The notes under the pieces were generated by a model. It saw only the letters and a program-made list of their open reading frames with translations, did not search any database and had not been told where the DNA came from. A stretch of 64,000 nucleotides of DNA from Salmonella enterica subsp. arizonae. Lineage in GTDB: Bacteria; Pseudomonadota; Gammaproteobacteria; Enterobacterales; Enterobacteriaceae. The position numbers and the translations under genes are program-made. The first letter of the stretch is position 1, and each line of letters begins with the position of its first letter. The stretch spans positions 186,001 to 250,000 of the forward strand of contig NZ_VXJW01000001.1 of NCBI RefSeq assembly GCF_008692845.1. The letters run 5' to 3'. Shown here piece after piece: positions 45,265-55,739 of this stretch.

Positions 45265-45497
45265 TCTGTTCATCCTGAAGAGTAAACATAATTATCTGAA
45301 AGCATAAATTAAAAGTAACGGGAAACGTATAACTTGTCGCTTATTTTATAAAATGACATGTATTTTTTATAATAAATGAAAAGTGTGTTTCATTTCATGG
45401 AAGCGCAATTTATACCGACGGTTATTGAGGGAATGGCGCGCTATGCGTGAGTTTGCGCAAATACGTAAACAATCTGAAAAAATGAAAAATAAATTTG

Positions 45498-45512
45498 CTT
45501 GAACGATTCACC
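45498..45512 (+). promoter_or_regulatory. Cra (FruR) site upstream of ppsA
   Basis: CTTGAACGATTCACC contains TGAACGATTCA, a near-palindromic Cra operator, about 90 bases before ppsA. ppsA is a classic Cra-activated gluconeogenic gene. The rest of the 335-base divergent ppsR-ppsA region is AT-rich with no gene seen. Confidence 0.7.
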
Positions 45513-45599
45513 GTTTTTTTCACAGGTTTAAATATGCCAGGATAAATACGCAATTATGTGTTTATTAAACTCGTTCATTTATCACAAAAGGATTGTTCG

Positions 45600-47978
45600 A
45601 TGTCCAACAATGGCTCGTCACCGCTGGTGCTTTGGTATAACCAACTCGGCATGAATGATGTAGACAGAGTTGGGGGCAAAAATGCCTCCCTGGGTGAAAT
45701 GATTACTAACCTTTCCGGTATGGGCGTATCCGTACCGAATGGTTTTGCAACCACTGCTGATGCGTTTAACCAGTTTTTGGATCAAAGCGGCGTAAACCAG
45801 CGCATTTATGAACTGCTGGATAAGACGGATATTGATGATGTCTCCCAGCTTGCGAAAGCAGGCACGCAGATCCGCCAGTGGATTATCGACACTCCTTTCC
45901 AGCCCGCGCTGGAAAACGCCATCCGCGATGCCTATGCGCAGCTTTCGTCGGATGATGAAAACGCCTCTTTTGCCGTGCGTTCCTCCGCTACGGCGGAAGA
46001 TATGCCCGATGCCTCGTTTGCGGGTCAGCAGGAAACGTTTCTTAACGTTCAGGGCTTCGATGCGGTACTGGTGGCAGTGAAACACGTATTTGCGTCTCTG
46101 TTTAACGATCGCGCCATCTCTTATCGCGTTCACCAGGGATATGATCATCGCGGCGTGGCGCTTTCTGCGGGCGTGCAACGGATGGTTCGCTCCGATCTCG
46201 CCTCGTCAGGGGTGATGTTCTCCATCGATACCGAATCCGGTTTTGATCAGGTCGTCTTTATCACCTCGGCATGGGGACTGGGTGAAATGGTGGTGCAGGG
46301 CGCGGTTAACCCGGATGAGTTTTATGTACATAAGCCGACCCTGGCGGCTGGCCGTCCGGCTATCGTTCGGCGCACCATGGGGTCGAAAAAAATCCGCATG
46401 GTCTACGCCGCGACTCAGGAACACGGTAAGCAAGTGAAGATTGAAGATGTGCCGCAGGAACAGCGCGACATTTTTTCGCTCACCAACGAAGAAGTGCAGG
46501 AGCTGGCGAAGCAGGCGGTACAGATTGAGCAGCACTATGGTCGTCCGATGGATATCGAATGGGCGAAAGACGGTCATACAGGTAAGCTCTTTATTGTGCA
46601 GGCACGTCCGGAAACCGTGCGCTCCCGCGGCCAGGTGATGGAACGTTATACGCTACATGCGCAGGGGAAAATCATTGCCGAAGGTCGTGCCATTGGTCAC
46701 CGTATCGGCGCGGGTATGGTGAAAGTCATTCATGATATCGGCGAAATGAACCGTATTGAGCCTGGTGATGTCCTTGTCACCGACATGACCGACCCGGACT
46801 GGGAGCCGATCATGAAAAAAGCGGCGGCAATTGTTACTAACCGTGGCGGGCGAACCTGTCATGCGGCGATTATCGCTCGCGAATTGGGTATCCCGGCGGT
46901 AGTCGGCTGCGGTGACGCCACCGAACGCATGAAAGATGGTGAAAAAGTGACCGTCTCCTGCGCGGAAGGTGATACCGGTTATGTTTATGCCGACATGTTG
47001 GATTTCAGCGTCAAAAGCTCCAGCATAGATACCATGCCGGATCTACCGCTTAAGATCATGATGAACGTCGGCAACCCGGACAGGGCGTTTGACTTTGCCT
47101 GCCTGCCGAATGAAGGTGTAGGTCTGGCGCGGCTGGAATTCATCATTAACCGTATGATTGGCGTTCACCCGCGCGCGCTGCTGGAGTTCGACGATCAGGA
47201 TGCCGCGCTGCAAAACGACATTCGCGAGATGATGAAGGGGTTTGACTCGCCACGTGAATTCTATGTGGGTCGGCTGACGGAAGGGATCGCGACGTTAGGC
47301 GCGGCTTTCTACCCTAAACGCGTCATTGTTCGCCTGTCCGACTTTAAGTCCAACGAGTACGCCAACCTGATCGGCGGCGAACGCTATGAACCGCATGAAG
47401 AAAACCCGATGCTGGGCTTCCGCGGCGCGGGGCGCTACGTCGCTGAAAGTTTTCGCGATTGCTTCGCGCTGGAATGCGAAGCAGTGAAACGCGTGCGTAA
47501 CGATATGGGGCTCACCAACATCGAAATTATGATTCCGTTCGTGCGCACGGTCGATCAGGCGAAAGCGGTCGTCGAAGAACTGGCGCGCCAGGGCCTAAAA
47601 CGCGGCGAGAATGGACTGAAGATCATTATGATGTGCGAAATTCCGTCCAATGCGCTACTGGCTGAACAGTTCCTCGACTATTTCGACGGATTCTCTATCG
47701 GTTCTAACGACATGACGCAGTTGGCGTTGGGGCTAGACCGCGACTCTGGCGTGGTTTCCGAACTGTTTGACGAGCGTAACGACGCGGTGAAAGCGCTGCT
47801 GTCGATGGCGATCCGCGCAGCGAAAAAACAGGGTAAATATGTCGGCATTTGCGGTCAGGGTCCGTCCGACCATGAAGACTTCGCCGCCTGGCTAATGGAA
47901 GAAGGGATCGACAGTCTGTCGCTGAATCCGGACACCGTGGTTCAGACCTGGCTAAGTCTGGCGGAACTGAAGAAGTAA
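45600..47978 (+). CDS. ppsA: Phosphoenolpyruvate synthase PpsA
   Basis: Makes PEP, AMP and Pi from pyruvate and ATP for gluconeogenesis. 792 residues from ATG 45600 ([12 protein letters not shown]) after AAAGGATTG; an upstream start adds 14 non-conserved residues. N-terminal ATP-grasp domain, phospho-carrier His421 in [16 protein letters not shown]-terminal PEP/pyruvate TIM barrel with [19 protein letters not shown]. Complete. Confidence 0.97.
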   Translation: MSNNGSSPLVLWYNQLGMNDVDRVGGKNASLGEMITNLSGMGVSVPNGFATTADAFNQFLDQSGVNQRIYELLDKTDIDDVSQLAKAGTQIRQWIIDTPFQPALENAIRDAYAQLSSDDENASFAVRSSATAEDMPDASFAGQQETFLNVQGFDAVLVAVKHVFASLFNDRAISYRVHQGYDHRGVALSAGVQRMVRSDLASSGVMFSIDTESGFDQVVFITSAWGLGEMVVQGAVNPDEFYVHKPTLAAGRPAIVRRTMGSKKIRMVYAATQEHGKQVKIEDVPQEQRDIFSLTNEEVQELAKQAVQIEQHYGRPMDIEWAKDGHTGKLFIVQARPETVRSRGQVMERYTLHAQGKIIAEGRAIGHRIGAGMVKVIHDIGEMNRIEPGDVLVTDMTDPDWEPIMKKAAAIVTNRGGRTCHAAIIARELGIPAVVGCGDATERMKDGEKVTVSCAEGDTGYVYADMLDFSVKSSSIDTMPDLPLKIMMNVGNPDRAFDFACLPNEGVGLARLEFIINRMIGVHPRALLEFDDQDAALQNDIREMMKGFDSPREFYVGRLTEGIATLGAAFYPKRVIVRLSDFKSNEYANLIGGERYEPHEENPMLGFRGAGRYVAESFRDCFALECEAVKRVRNDMGLTNIEIMIPFVRTVDQAKAVVEELARQGLKRGENGLKIIMMCEIPSNALLAEQFLDYFDGFSIGSNDMTQLALGLDRDSGVVSELFDERNDAVKALLSMAIRAAKKQGKYVGICGQGPSDHEDFAAWLMEEGIDSLSLNPDTVVQTWLSLAELKK

Positions 47979-48003
47979 ACCGAGGCCAGATAGCGCTATG
48001 CTT

Positions 48004-48078
48004 AATCCGGCCTGCACAAGAAACATGTTGTGTAGGCCGGATAAGGCCTAAGCCGCTATCCGGCATTTGATAATGCCG
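48004..48078. repeat. REP/BIME element between ppsA and aroD
   Basis: Two oppositely oriented REP units (AATCCGGCCTGCAC and TGTAGGCCGGATAAGGC ... GCTATCCGGC) plus a further TGCCGG half fill the gap between convergent ppsA and aroD. Confidence 0.8.
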
Positions 48079-48080
48079 GG

Positions 48081-48839
48081 TCAGGCGTTGTGCAGAATCA
48101 TTAATACGCTGCGTAGATCATTAACGGCGATTTGCCCCGGCGCCGAAGCCTGCGTCACCGCGCCAAACGTAGCGGCAGAGCCGAACACTTCCCCTGCCAG
48201 ACGTGAAATTATACCCTCTTTCGCCATCGACATAGTAATCACCGGACCGTCGGCGTAGCGTTGCCGCATCTCCAGTGTGGCGGTGAGTAACGTTAATACA
48301 TCATGCTGGCTTTGCGGCATAACGGCAATCTTAGCAATATCCGCGCCGAGCGCTTGCATTTTACGTAGCCGCAGAACAATTTCCTCTGCGGGCGGCGTCT
48401 GGTGAAAATCGTGGTTAGACATCACGACATAAACATTATGCGCATGGGCATAATCGACAGTGGCTTTAACGTCAGCATCACCGGTAAATAGCTCAAGATC
48501 GATCATATCGACCAGGCCGCTGTCGATTGCGGCACGATTAAGCGCTAGATAATGCTGAGTGGGTATCGTCTGCTCGCCGCCTTCTTTGGCGCTGCGGAAA
48601 GTAAACAGTAACGGAATGTCAGGCATCGCATCGCGGATAGCACGCGCAGCGGTAAGAACGGATTGAGTCGATGCGATATCCGTAAAGTGATCCACGCGCC
48701 ACTCCAGAATATCGAATGTGGCTTCGCGGTAGGCCAGCATTTCCGCTTTCACTCTGTTGATGTCTCTCCCCATCAACGACACGATAATTTTGGGCATCCC
48801 TTCGCCAATGATTAAATTTTTTACGGTGACGGTTTTCAT
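48081..48839 (-). CDS. aroD: 3-dehydroquinate dehydratase, type I (AroD)
   Basis: Third shikimate step. 252 residues from ATG 48839 ([14 protein letters not shown]); the longer frame to 48962 would run into RprA and is rejected. Type I catalytic His lies in SNHDFHQTP and the Schiff-base Lys in [10 protein letters not shown]-terminal [17 protein letters not shown] loop is intact. RprA is transcribed just upstream on the same strand. Confidence 0.96.
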   Translation of the reverse strand: MKTVTVKNLIIGEGMPKIIVSLMGRDINRVKAEMLAYREATFDILEWRVDHFTDIASTQSVLTAARAIRDAMPDIPLLFTFRSAKEGGEQTIPTQHYLALNRAAIDSGLVDMIDLELFTGDADVKATVDYAHAHNVYVVMSNHDFHQTPPAEEIVLRLRKMQALGADIAKIAVMPQSQHDVLTLLTATLEMRQRYADGPVITMSMAKEGIISRLAGEVFGSAATFGAVTQASAPGQIAVNDLRSVLMILHNA

Positions 48840-48901
48840 GCGTGTCCTGTCGGTTTTTTGTCTTCTCGCCATTATGAACTGTGAGGCACGCCGCTTGAAG
48901 T

Positions 48902-49009
48902 AAAAAAAAAAGCCCATCGTGGGAGACGGGCAAAGACTACACACAGCAATTCGTTGCTTCATTCAGGGGATTTCCATGCTTATAAATCAATGTGTTGATT
49001 TATAACCGT
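48902..49009 (-). ncRNA. rprA: RprA small regulatory RNA
   Basis: Hfq-dependent sRNA that promotes rpoS translation and represses csgD in relatives. Minus strand starts ACGGTTATAAATC and ends in a terminator whose stem GCCCRTC...ACGATGGGC is followed by about ten T. The 5' hairpin (ATAAATCAACACATTGATTTAT) and the CCCCTGA region match the E. coli RNA with few changes. Located between ydiK and aroD. The 3' end depends on where in the U-tract it stops. Confidence 0.93.
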
Positions 49010-49041
49010 GTGCTAATAGTAGGCATGAGCACTTTTTGCGT

Positions 49042-49059
49042 CGATCAGATTCGTCTCAA
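49042..49059 (-). promoter_or_regulatory. RcsB-type box upstream of rprA
   Basis: Minus strand TTGAGACGAATCTGATCG lies 33-50 bases before the RprA 5' end, the position of the RcsB activation site known for E. coli rprA. Confidence 0.65.
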
Positions 49060-49191
49060 TAGTTTAAAAACTGTAACGAATTTGCGACAAAATGAGATAT
49101 CACAGGGAACCGCCAGGCGAATCAAAATGGGCGGGTGTGTTGAATTGATAAACTTTGCTAAAGCATTGGGCGGCATCGCCGCCCAATATGG

Positions 49192-50310
49192 TTATGACTG
49201 CTTGTTGGCTTCCTCGATTTCGTCCAGTTCTTCAAGGATCTCTTCGGGTTCATTCGTCGGCGCCGGAACTTCATGTACCCACGCGGAGAACAAACGCCAG
49301 GTCACGGCCAGAAGCACCGGTCCAATAAACAGACCAATCATGCCGAATGCAATCAGGCCGCCGATCACCCCGGAAAGGATCAAAAGTAACGGTAAATCAG
49401 CGCCCATGCGGATGAGTACCGGACGAATCACGTTATCCAGAGTGCCGACGACAGCGCTCCATACCAGCAGCACGGTGCCCCAGGTGGTATCTCCTGTCCA
49501 GTAAAGCCAGATAATAGCTGGAATCAGTACCGGCAATGGCCCCAACTGAACCAGGCACGAAAGGATCATCACTACTGTCAACAGGGTAGCGTAAGGCACG
49601 CCGGAAATCGCCAGCCCAATGCCGCCAAGCACCGCCTGTACCAGCGCGGTAACCACTACGCCAAGCGCCACGGCGCGAATCGCCTGGGCAGCCAGCAGAA
49701 CCGCTGCGTCGCCGCGTTTAGCCGCGAGACGACAGGCGAAATGGCGTATACCCATCGCCACTTGTTCGCCGCGCCAGTAAAGCAGGGCGCTAAACAATAG
49801 CATCAGGGCGCAGTGCATCATAAAGCGTCCTATATGTGCCGCCTGACCGACAAACCAGGTGGTGGTCGTGCCAATATAAGGCCGCACTTTCGCCATAATA
49901 GCGCTACCGCCCATATCCAGCAGGCTATGCCATCCGGCATACAGCTTGGCGCCAACCAACGGAATAGTATTTAACCATGCAAGGTCGGGCAGCGTCATAT
50001 CGCCGCCAGTCACTGCATGGATGAGCGGGCCGCTACCATCAACAATACTGTTAACCAGCAAGGCGACGGGAATAACGAAGAGCAGCACCAATAGCAGCGT
50101 CATGACGAGTACGGCAAGCGAGCGGCGGCCCCACAATATTTTTTGTAATTTCAGCAAAACGGGCCAGGTCGCGATCACAATCGTACCTGCCCATGCAAAC
50201 CCTAAAATAAAAGGCTGTACTATCCACAAACAGGCCACAATCATGATGGCTAAAAACAGCACCGATAGCAGCGCCTGAGCAATATCCCTGGGCTGACGAA
50301 CATTTACCAT
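49192..50310 (-). CDS. ydiK: AI-2E family inner-membrane transporter-like protein YdiK
   Basis: 372 residues, about eight membrane spans (for example LLSVLFLAIMIVACLWIV near residue 15 and GVIGGLIAFGMIGLFIGPVLLAV near 315). AI-2 exporter (PurR-regulated permease) superfamily; substrate unknown. Acidic C-terminal tail EPEEILEELDEIEE is cytoplasmic. Divergent from ydiJ. Confidence 0.92.
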   Translation of the reverse strand: MVNVRQPRDIAQALLSVLFLAIMIVACLWIVQPFILGFAWAGTIVIATWPVLLKLQKILWGRRSLAVLVMTLLLVLLFVIPVALLVNSIVDGSGPLIHAVTGGDMTLPDLAWLNTIPLVGAKLYAGWHSLLDMGGSAIMAKVRPYIGTTTTWFVGQAAHIGRFMMHCALMLLFSALLYWRGEQVAMGIRHFACRLAAKRGDAAVLLAAQAIRAVALGVVVTALVQAVLGGIGLAISGVPYATLLTVVMILSCLVQLGPLPVLIPAIIWLYWTGDTTWGTVLLVWSAVVGTLDNVIRPVLIRMGADLPLLLILSGVIGGLIAFGMIGLFIGPVLLAVTWRLFSAWVHEVPAPTNEPEEILEELDEIEEANKQS

Positions 50311-50573
50311 AAATACTTTTCACCTTTTCTGTACGCCAGAACGTTGGCGCGACGTGAACATGCAAACTACCTCTTATAATGATGAGCAATTTCAGAGGTT
50401 TTTAACAGGCCGATTCTGCATGTAATTCTGTTGGGCGCACAGGAAAAAAATGTGATACAACAAATAACGCAACACGCAAACGATTAAGCATCCCTTCCTG
50501 TGCGTAGACTGCTCGCGCTCGCCGGGTCGGGCGCCACCGTTCACAACACAGACCGCAGGAAAGGGTCAATATA

Positions 50574-53500
50574 ATGATTCCACAAATTTCTCAGGCACCC
50601 GGCGTAGTTCAGTTGGTGCTCAATTTTTTGCAGGCGCTGGAGCAGCAAGGGTTTACGGGCGATACGGCAACCAGCTATGCCGACCGTCTGACAATGTCGA
50701 CCGATAACAGTATCTATCAGCTTCTTCCCGATGCTGTTGTGTTTCCTCGTTCTACGGCGGATGTCGCGCTTCTTGCCCGTCTGGCCGCAGAACCGCGCTT
50801 TACTTCGTTGGTGTTTACCCCGCGAGGCGGCGGTACTGGCACCAATGGCCAGGCGCTAAACCAGGGCATTATTGTTGATATGTCCCGCTATATGAACCGT
50901 ATTATTGAAATCAATCCTGAAGAGGGTTGGGTGCGGGTAGAGGCGGGAGTAATAAAAGATCAGCTTAATCAGGCGCTAAAGCCGTATGGCTATTTTTTTG
51001 CGCCGGAGCTTTCCACCAGTAATCGCGCAACGCTTGGCGGTATGATTAATACCGACGCCTCCGGCCAGGGTTCGCTGGTCTATGGAAAAACGTCAGATCA
51101 CGTCTTAGGCATACGGGCCGTATTGCTGGGGGGCGATATCCTTGACACACAATCGATGCCCGTTGAGCTTGCCCAGACGCTTGGTGAAAACAATACGACG
51201 CCGGGCCGCATATATCAGACCGTCTATCAGTCTTGTCGGGAAAATCGTCAACTTATCCTCGATAGCTTTCCAAAGCTCAATCGCTTTCTGACAGGCTACG
51301 ATTTACGCCACGTCTTTAACGATGACATGACCCGTTTCGATCTCACCCGCATCTTAACGGGGTCGGAAGGGACGCTGGCGTTTATCACTGAAGCCCGGCT
51401 GGATATCACTCCAATACCCAAAGTCCGCCGTCTGGTGAATGTAAAATACGACTCCTTTGATTCCGCGTTGCGTAACGCCCCCTTTATGGTTGACGCGCGC
51501 GCCTTGTCCGTCGAGACGGTCGATTCCAAAGTCCTTAACCTCGCGCGGGAAGATATTGTCTGGCACTCCGTTAGCGAACTGATTACTGATGTGCCGGATA
51601 AAGAGATGCTTGGCCTGAATATCGTGGAATTCGCGGGTGACGACGAAGCGCTTATCGACGGACAGGTTACGGCGCTGTGCCAACGGCTGGATGGCCTGAT
51701 GGCGCGTGCGGAAGCGGGCGTGATCGGCTGGCAATTTTGTACCGATTTGACGGATATTGAGCGTATTTACGCGATGCGTAAAAAAGCGGTAGGGCTGCTG
51801 GGTAATGCGAAAGGCTCTGCCAAACCGATTCCATTTGCGGAAGATACCTGCGTACCGCCTGAACATCTGGCCGATTATATCGCCGAATTTCGCGCCCTGC
51901 TGGATGGTCATGGATTAAGTTACGGCATGTTCGGTCACGTGGATGCCGGGGTGCTGCATGTGCGTCCGGCGCTGGATATGTGCGATCCGCAGCAGGAACT
52001 GTTGATGAAACAGATCTCCGATGAGGTCGTCGCGCTGACCGCCAGATACGGCGGGCTGTTGTGGGGCGAGCATGGAAAAGGCTTCCGTGCGGAATACAGC
52101 CCGGCCTTTTTCGGGGAAGTCCTGTATGGCGAGCTGCGCAAAATAAAAGCGGCTTTTGATCCGCACAATCGACTTAACCCGGGTAAAATTTGTCCGCCGC
52201 AGGGGATAGAGGCGCCGATGATGAAAGTGGATGCGGTAAAACGCGGCACCTGGGATCGTCAAATCCCGCTGGCGGTACGGCAGACCTGGCGCGGCGCTAT
52301 GGAGTGTAATGGTAACGGCCTGTGTTTTAATTTCGATGCGAAAAGCCCGATGTGCCCGTCGATGAAAATTAGCCTTAACCGAATCCACTCGCCGAAAGGG
52401 CGGGCGACGCTGGTGCGGGAATGGCTCCGTCTATTGGCCGATCGCGGCGTCGATCCGTTGAAGCTGGAAAAGGATCTGCCGGAAAAACGCGCCAGCCTGC
52501 GAACACTAATTGCCCGCACCCGGAATAGTTGGCACTGGCGTAAAGGCGAGTACGACTTTTCCCATGAAGTTAAAGAGGCCATGTCCGGCTGTCTGGCGTG
52601 CAAAGCCTGTTCGACCCAGTGCCCGATTAAAATCGATGTTCCGGAGTTTCGTTCACGTTTCCTACAGCTTTACCATACCCGTTATCTGCGTCCGGTACGC
52701 GATCATCTGGTGGCGACAGTCGAAACCTATGCGCCGCTGATGGCGCGTGCGCCAAAGACCTTTAACTTTTTTATTAACCAACCGATGGTCCGTAATCTGG
52801 CGAAAAAACATATCGGTATGGTGGATTTACCTCTGCTTTCCGCCCCCTCGTTGCAACAGCAACTGGTGGGCCATCCATCCGCCAATATGACGCTTGAACA
52901 ACTGGAGCGCATGAGCGCTGAGCAAAAAGCGAAAACGGTACTGGTGGTTCAGGACCCGTTTACCAGCTACTACGACGCGCGGGTCGTGGCGGACTTTATC
53001 AGCCTGGCGGAAAAACTGGGCAGGAGACCGGTATTGTTGCCGTTCTCGCCGAATGGTAAGGCGCAGCATATTAAAGGTTTTCTTAATCGCTTTGCGAAAA
53101 CGGCGAAAAAAACCTCTGAATTTCTTAATCGGATCGCCGCGTTGGGGATGCCGATGGTGGGCGTCGATCCGGCGCTGGTGCTATGTTATCGCGACGAATA
53201 CAAACTGGCGCTGGGCGAACAGCGCGGCGATTTTCATGTGTTGCTGGTGAATGAATGGTTGGCGCAGGAAATAAATGCAAGACTGTCCGTCGAGGTGAGC
53301 GGCGAACCGTGGTACTTTTTTGGTCATTGTACGGAAGTCACGGCTTTACCCGGCGCGCCTGCGCAGTGGGCCGCCATCTTTGCCCATTTTGGCGCGAAGC
53401 TGGAAAATGTCAGCGTAGGCTGCTGCGGTATGGCGGGCACTTATGGACATGAACTAACCAATCATCAAAATTCGCTGGGAATTTATGAGCTATCCTGGCA

Positions 53501-53630
53501 TCAGGCGATGCAACGTCTACCGCGAAACCGTTGCCTGGCAACCGGCTATTCCTGCCGAAGCCAGGTCAAACGCATTGAAGGTACGGGCGTGCGTCACCCG
53601 TTGCAGGCATTACTGGAGATTATAGGTTGA
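50574..53630 (+). CDS. ydiJ: FAD/Fe-S dehydrogenase YdiJ (D-2-hydroxyglutarate dehydrogenase)
   Basis: 1018 residues: N-terminal FAD-binding PCMH domain (TPRGGGTGTNGQALNQGI near residue 85), D-lactate-dehydrogenase-like C-terminal FAD domain (FGHVDAGVLHVRP), then a 4Fe-4S motif CLACKACSTQCP near 680 and a CCG-type domain (GCCGMAGTYGHE). E. coli YdiJ is reported to oxidise D-2-hydroxyglutarate. The stop overlaps the menI start. Confidence 0.93.
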   Translation: MIPQISQAPGVVQLVLNFLQALEQQGFTGDTATSYADRLTMSTDNSIYQLLPDAVVFPRSTADVALLARLAAEPRFTSLVFTPRGGGTGTNGQALNQGIIVDMSRYMNRIIEINPEEGWVRVEAGVIKDQLNQALKPYGYFFAPELSTSNRATLGGMINTDASGQGSLVYGKTSDHVLGIRAVLLGGDILDTQSMPVELAQTLGENNTTPGRIYQTVYQSCRENRQLILDSFPKLNRFLTGYDLRHVFNDDMTRFDLTRILTGSEGTLAFITEARLDITPIPKVRRLVNVKYDSFDSALRNAPFMVDARALSVETVDSKVLNLAREDIVWHSVSELITDVPDKEMLGLNIVEFAGDDEALIDGQVTALCQRLDGLMARAEAGVIGWQFCTDLTDIERIYAMRKKAVGLLGNAKGSAKPIPFAEDTCVPPEHLADYIAEFRALLDGHGLSYGMFGHVDAGVLHVRPALDMCDPQQELLMKQISDEVVALTARYGGLLWGEHGKGFRAEYSPAFFGEVLYGELRKIKAAFDPHNRLNPGKICPPQGIEAPMMKVDAVKRGTWDRQIPLAVRQTWRGAMECNGNGLCFNFDAKSPMCPSMKISLNRIHSPKGRATLVREWLRLLADRGVDPLKLEKDLPEKRASLRTLIARTRNSWHWRKGEYDFSHEVKEAMSGCLACKACSTQCPIKIDVPEFRSRFLQLYHTRYLRPVRDHLVATVETYAPLMARAPKTFNFFINQPMVRNLAKKHIGMVDLPLLSAPSLQQQLVGHPSANMTLEQLERMSAEQKAKTVLVVQDPFTSYYDARVVADFISLAEKLGRRPVLLPFSPNGKAQHIKGFLNRFAKTAKKTSEFLNRIAALGMPMVGVDPALVLCYRDEYKLALGEQRGDFHVLLVNEWLAQEINARLSVEVSGEPWYFFGHCTEVTALPGAPAQWAAIFAHFGAKLENVSVGCCGMAGTYGHELTNHQNSLGIYELSWHQAMQRLPRNRCLATGYSCRSQVKRIEGTGVRHPLQALLEIIG

Positions 53631-54037
53631 TTTGGAAACGTGAAGTGACCCTAGATGCGCTTAATGCGATGGGGGAAGGGAATATGGTTGGCCTGCTTGA
53701 TATCCGCTTTGAGCATATTGGGGACGATACGCTGGAAGCGACGATGCCCGTTGATCACCGCACCAAACAGCCGTTCGGCTTGCTGCATGGCGGAGCGTCT
53801 GTAGTGCTGGCGGAAAGTATCGGCTCGGTCGCAGGCTATCTGTGTACGCAGGGGGAGCAAAAAGTGGTGGGGCTGGAGGTGAATGCCAACCATGTACGGT
53901 CGGCGCGTCAGGGGCGCGTGAGAGGGGTCTGTAAAGCGCTCCATACCGGGGCTCGCCATCAGGTCTGGCAGATAGACATTTTTGATGAGCAGGGACGCCT
54001 GTGCTGTTCTTCACGTCTCACTACTGCGATTGTGTGA
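53627..54037 (+). CDS. menI: 1,4-dihydroxy-2-naphthoyl-CoA hydrolase MenI (YdiI), TTG start
   Basis: Hotdog-fold thioesterase that releases 1,4-dihydroxy-2-naphthoate in menaquinone synthesis. 136 residues. Catalytic Glu63 lies in LLHGGASVVLAESIGS. It starts at TTG 53627, overlapping the ydiJ stop as TTGA; the next residues IWKREVTLDALNAMGEG match the E. coli N terminus. TATAGG upstream is a weak ribosome-binding site, so coupling to ydiJ is likely. Confidence 0.93.
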   Translation: MIWKREVTLDALNAMGEGNMVGLLDIRFEHIGDDTLEATMPVDHRTKQPFGLLHGGASVVLAESIGSVAGYLCTQGEQKVVGLEVNANHVRSARQGRVRGVCKALHTGARHQVWQIDIFDEQGRLCCSSRLTTAIV

Positions 54038-54135
54038 CGTTGTCACCATAAAAGTGTGAGGTATATTGCTTTTGGTCAAAATGTGTGCAGAAAAAGGTGG
54101 TATACTGTGCACGTTTACCCATAAGCGAGGATGAT

Positions 54136-54324
54136 ATGTCTACTGATTTAGATCCAGCCCAACTGGCGATTGAATTTTTACGCCGTGATAAAACCGAACT
54201 TTCTCCCGCTCAGTATCTGAAGCGTTTAAAACAACTGGAGTTAGAGTTTGCCGATCTCCTCGCCCTCTCTTCAACCGAACTGAAAGAAGAGATCTATTTC
54301 GCCTGGCGGTTGGGCGTTCATTAA
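54136..54324 (+). CDS. ydiH: Conserved small protein YdiH
   Basis: 62 residues from ATG 54136 (MSTDLDPAQLAIEF) after GCGAGGATG; an upstream frame extension is not conserved. Soluble, mostly helical, near-identical to E. coli YdiH. Function unknown. Confidence 0.88.
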   Translation: MSTDLDPAQLAIEFLRRDKTELSPAQYLKRLKQLELEFADLLALSSTELKEEIYFAWRLGVH

Positions 54325-54331
54325 TAAAGCC

Positions 54332-54368
54332 TGTGTAGGCCGGATAAGGCTCTGGCCGCCATCCGGCT
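54332..54368. repeat. REP element after ydiH
   Basis: TGTAGGCCGGATAAGGC ... GGCCGCCATCCGGC: REP palindrome directly after the ydiH stop. Confidence 0.8.
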
Positions 54369-54485
54369 ATGTCACCAGACAGTGTCACCAGAAAATGCCC
54401 CTGATAATATACCCCTTTGATTTTTTTTAAAAACACAGATCGCCATTTGTGCTAAAAAAGCGTGCTCTTTTTATGAGATTATTCT

Positions 54486-54585
54486 TATGCCCCTTCAAGA
54501 GCTAAGCCATTAAGAGTGCCGGAGATAAGCGCCGGATGGGGCCGAAGCCCTTAAGCCTGTACTGAACAGCCTTAAGGGTTTTTCT
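54486..54585 (+). ncRNA. Candidate small RNA (RydB-like position) with terminator
   Basis: A structured segment starts with TATGCCCCTTCAAGAGC; GCCCC (54489-54493) pairs with GGGGC (54538-54542). It is followed by a strong terminator: CCCTTAAG / CTTAAGGG (54548-54578) and T-rich tail. E. coli has the sRNA RydB between ydiH and sufA, and the sequence feels similar, but I cannot confirm identity. The 5' end is a guess. Confidence 0.5.
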
Positions 54586-54605
54586 TTTTCCGGGCGCGCA
54601 GAAAA

Positions 54606-54936
54606 CTACGCGACGATCGCCAGCGACACTTTTCCGATGCCGGCGCTATTTTCCAGTTTATTGATAGTTATTGATAGCGGAAAGAATAGAAATAAAAATT
54701 AGCGGTATGGCGACCAGTTTTAACAGGTTGACATAACCATTGCCGACTATGCTGTACCATTCGATAATAGTTTTAGTGTGATTTGTTGAAATAAAATGCA
54801 GGGATAAACCAATAATAGCCCCTAAAAAGATAGCGATAAAAACGCTTTTCGACAGGGAATCGCTTTTTTGATTAATTCTCAATATTGCCCATGAGAAAAC
54901 CAAAAAAAGTGCGATATACGCGAGTGTAACAACCAT
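54606..54936 (-). pseudogene. Truncated sodium:dicarboxylate/cystine symporter remnant
   Basis: The minus-strand frame gives 92 residues (to ILSAINNYQ) clearly homologous to the N terminus of TcyP-type symporters (IIEWYSIVGNGYVNLLKLVAIPLIF). A frameshift then moves into KLENSAGIGKVSLAIVA and a stop. An intact protein would be about 460 residues, so roughly three quarters is missing. S. Typhimurium, as I recall, carries a full symporter gene here. Confidence 0.85.
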
Positions 54937-55299
54937 ATTTTAAGCCTCTTGCCCCATTCAGCACCTGAAATGCCGGAAAGAGTTAACGTAAACCTATAGC
55001 CTAAACTGAGTCATAGAACCGCAACGGATTATAAAGAGCGGGACACCAGGTATCCATACAAAAAATGGGGTTCTGACCTCGTAACCCGCTAACCTCGACA
55101 GCCTATTGATCAAATAGTCATTTTCTATACATCTTTTCGGTTTTGACCTGTCAGAACGGTTATCGTCTTATAACTAATTAAATATCAAGTAATTAACTAA
55201 ATTTTTGCCTGTCTTATAACCTGGCAGACAGGGTCTATGCTTAATAAATGGCGCTCAATATGCCCATTTGTCAGAATGCCCCTGCGGTTATGGGGTTGA
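54937..55299. other. suf operon upstream region
   Basis: The symporter remnant-sufA gap is 426 bases. It is AT-rich, and I see no gene in it. In E. coli the equivalent region binds IscR, OxyR and IHF; I could not place those sites with confidence. The Fur box at 55300 is clear. Confidence 0.5.
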
Positions 55300-55318
55300 A
55301 GTGATAATCATTATCACT
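55300..55318 (+). promoter_or_regulatory. Fur box of the suf promoter
   Basis: AGTGATAATCATTATCACT, a perfect 19-bp palindrome very close to the Fur consensus, 44 bases before the sufA ATG; Fe-Fur would block the suf promoter. Confidence 0.93.
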
Positions 55319-55362
55319 AACATGCTGTTATATCCAGGTGATCAAGAACGCGAGGTAACCCT

Positions 55363-55731
55363 ATGGAATTGCATTCAGGAACGTTTAACCCGGAAGACTT
55401 CCCCTGGCAAGGGCTGACGTTAACGCCAGCGGCGGTGGCGCATATACGCGAACTGGCGGCAAAGCAGCCGGGCATATTGGGTGTGCGGTTAAGCGTAAAA
55501 CAGACCGGATGTGCCGGATTCGGCTATGTTCTGGATACCGTCCGGGAACCGGATAAAGATGATCTGGTTTTTGAAGCCGAAGGCGCAAAGCTCTTCGTGC
55601 CGTTAAAGGCGATGCCTTTTATTGACGGAACCGAAGTTGATTATGTGCAGGAAGGGCTGAACCAGTTATTTAAATTTCATAACCCCAAAGCCCAGAATGA
55701 ATGCGGCTGCGGCGAAAGTTTTGGGGTATAG
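55363..55731 (+). CDS. sufA: Fe-S cluster assembly carrier SufA
   Basis: A-type carrier that receives clusters from SufBC2D and passes them to apoproteins. 122 residues; the three cluster Cys are in TGCAGFGYV and the C-terminal [10 protein letters not shown]. First gene of the stress/iron-starvation suf operon; sufB starts 9 bases after it. Confidence 0.96.
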   Translation: MELHSGTFNPEDFPWQGLTLTPAAVAHIRELAAKQPGILGVRLSVKQTGCAGFGYVLDTVREPDKDDLVFEAEGAKLFVPLKAMPFIDGTEVDYVQEGLNQLFKFHNPKAQNECGCGESFGV

Positions 55732-55739
55732 GCGGTACT

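Noticed and set aside
48840..48962. N-terminal extension of aroD
   Set aside because: It would run through the RprA terminator; the ATG at 48839 gives the standard 252-residue enzyme.
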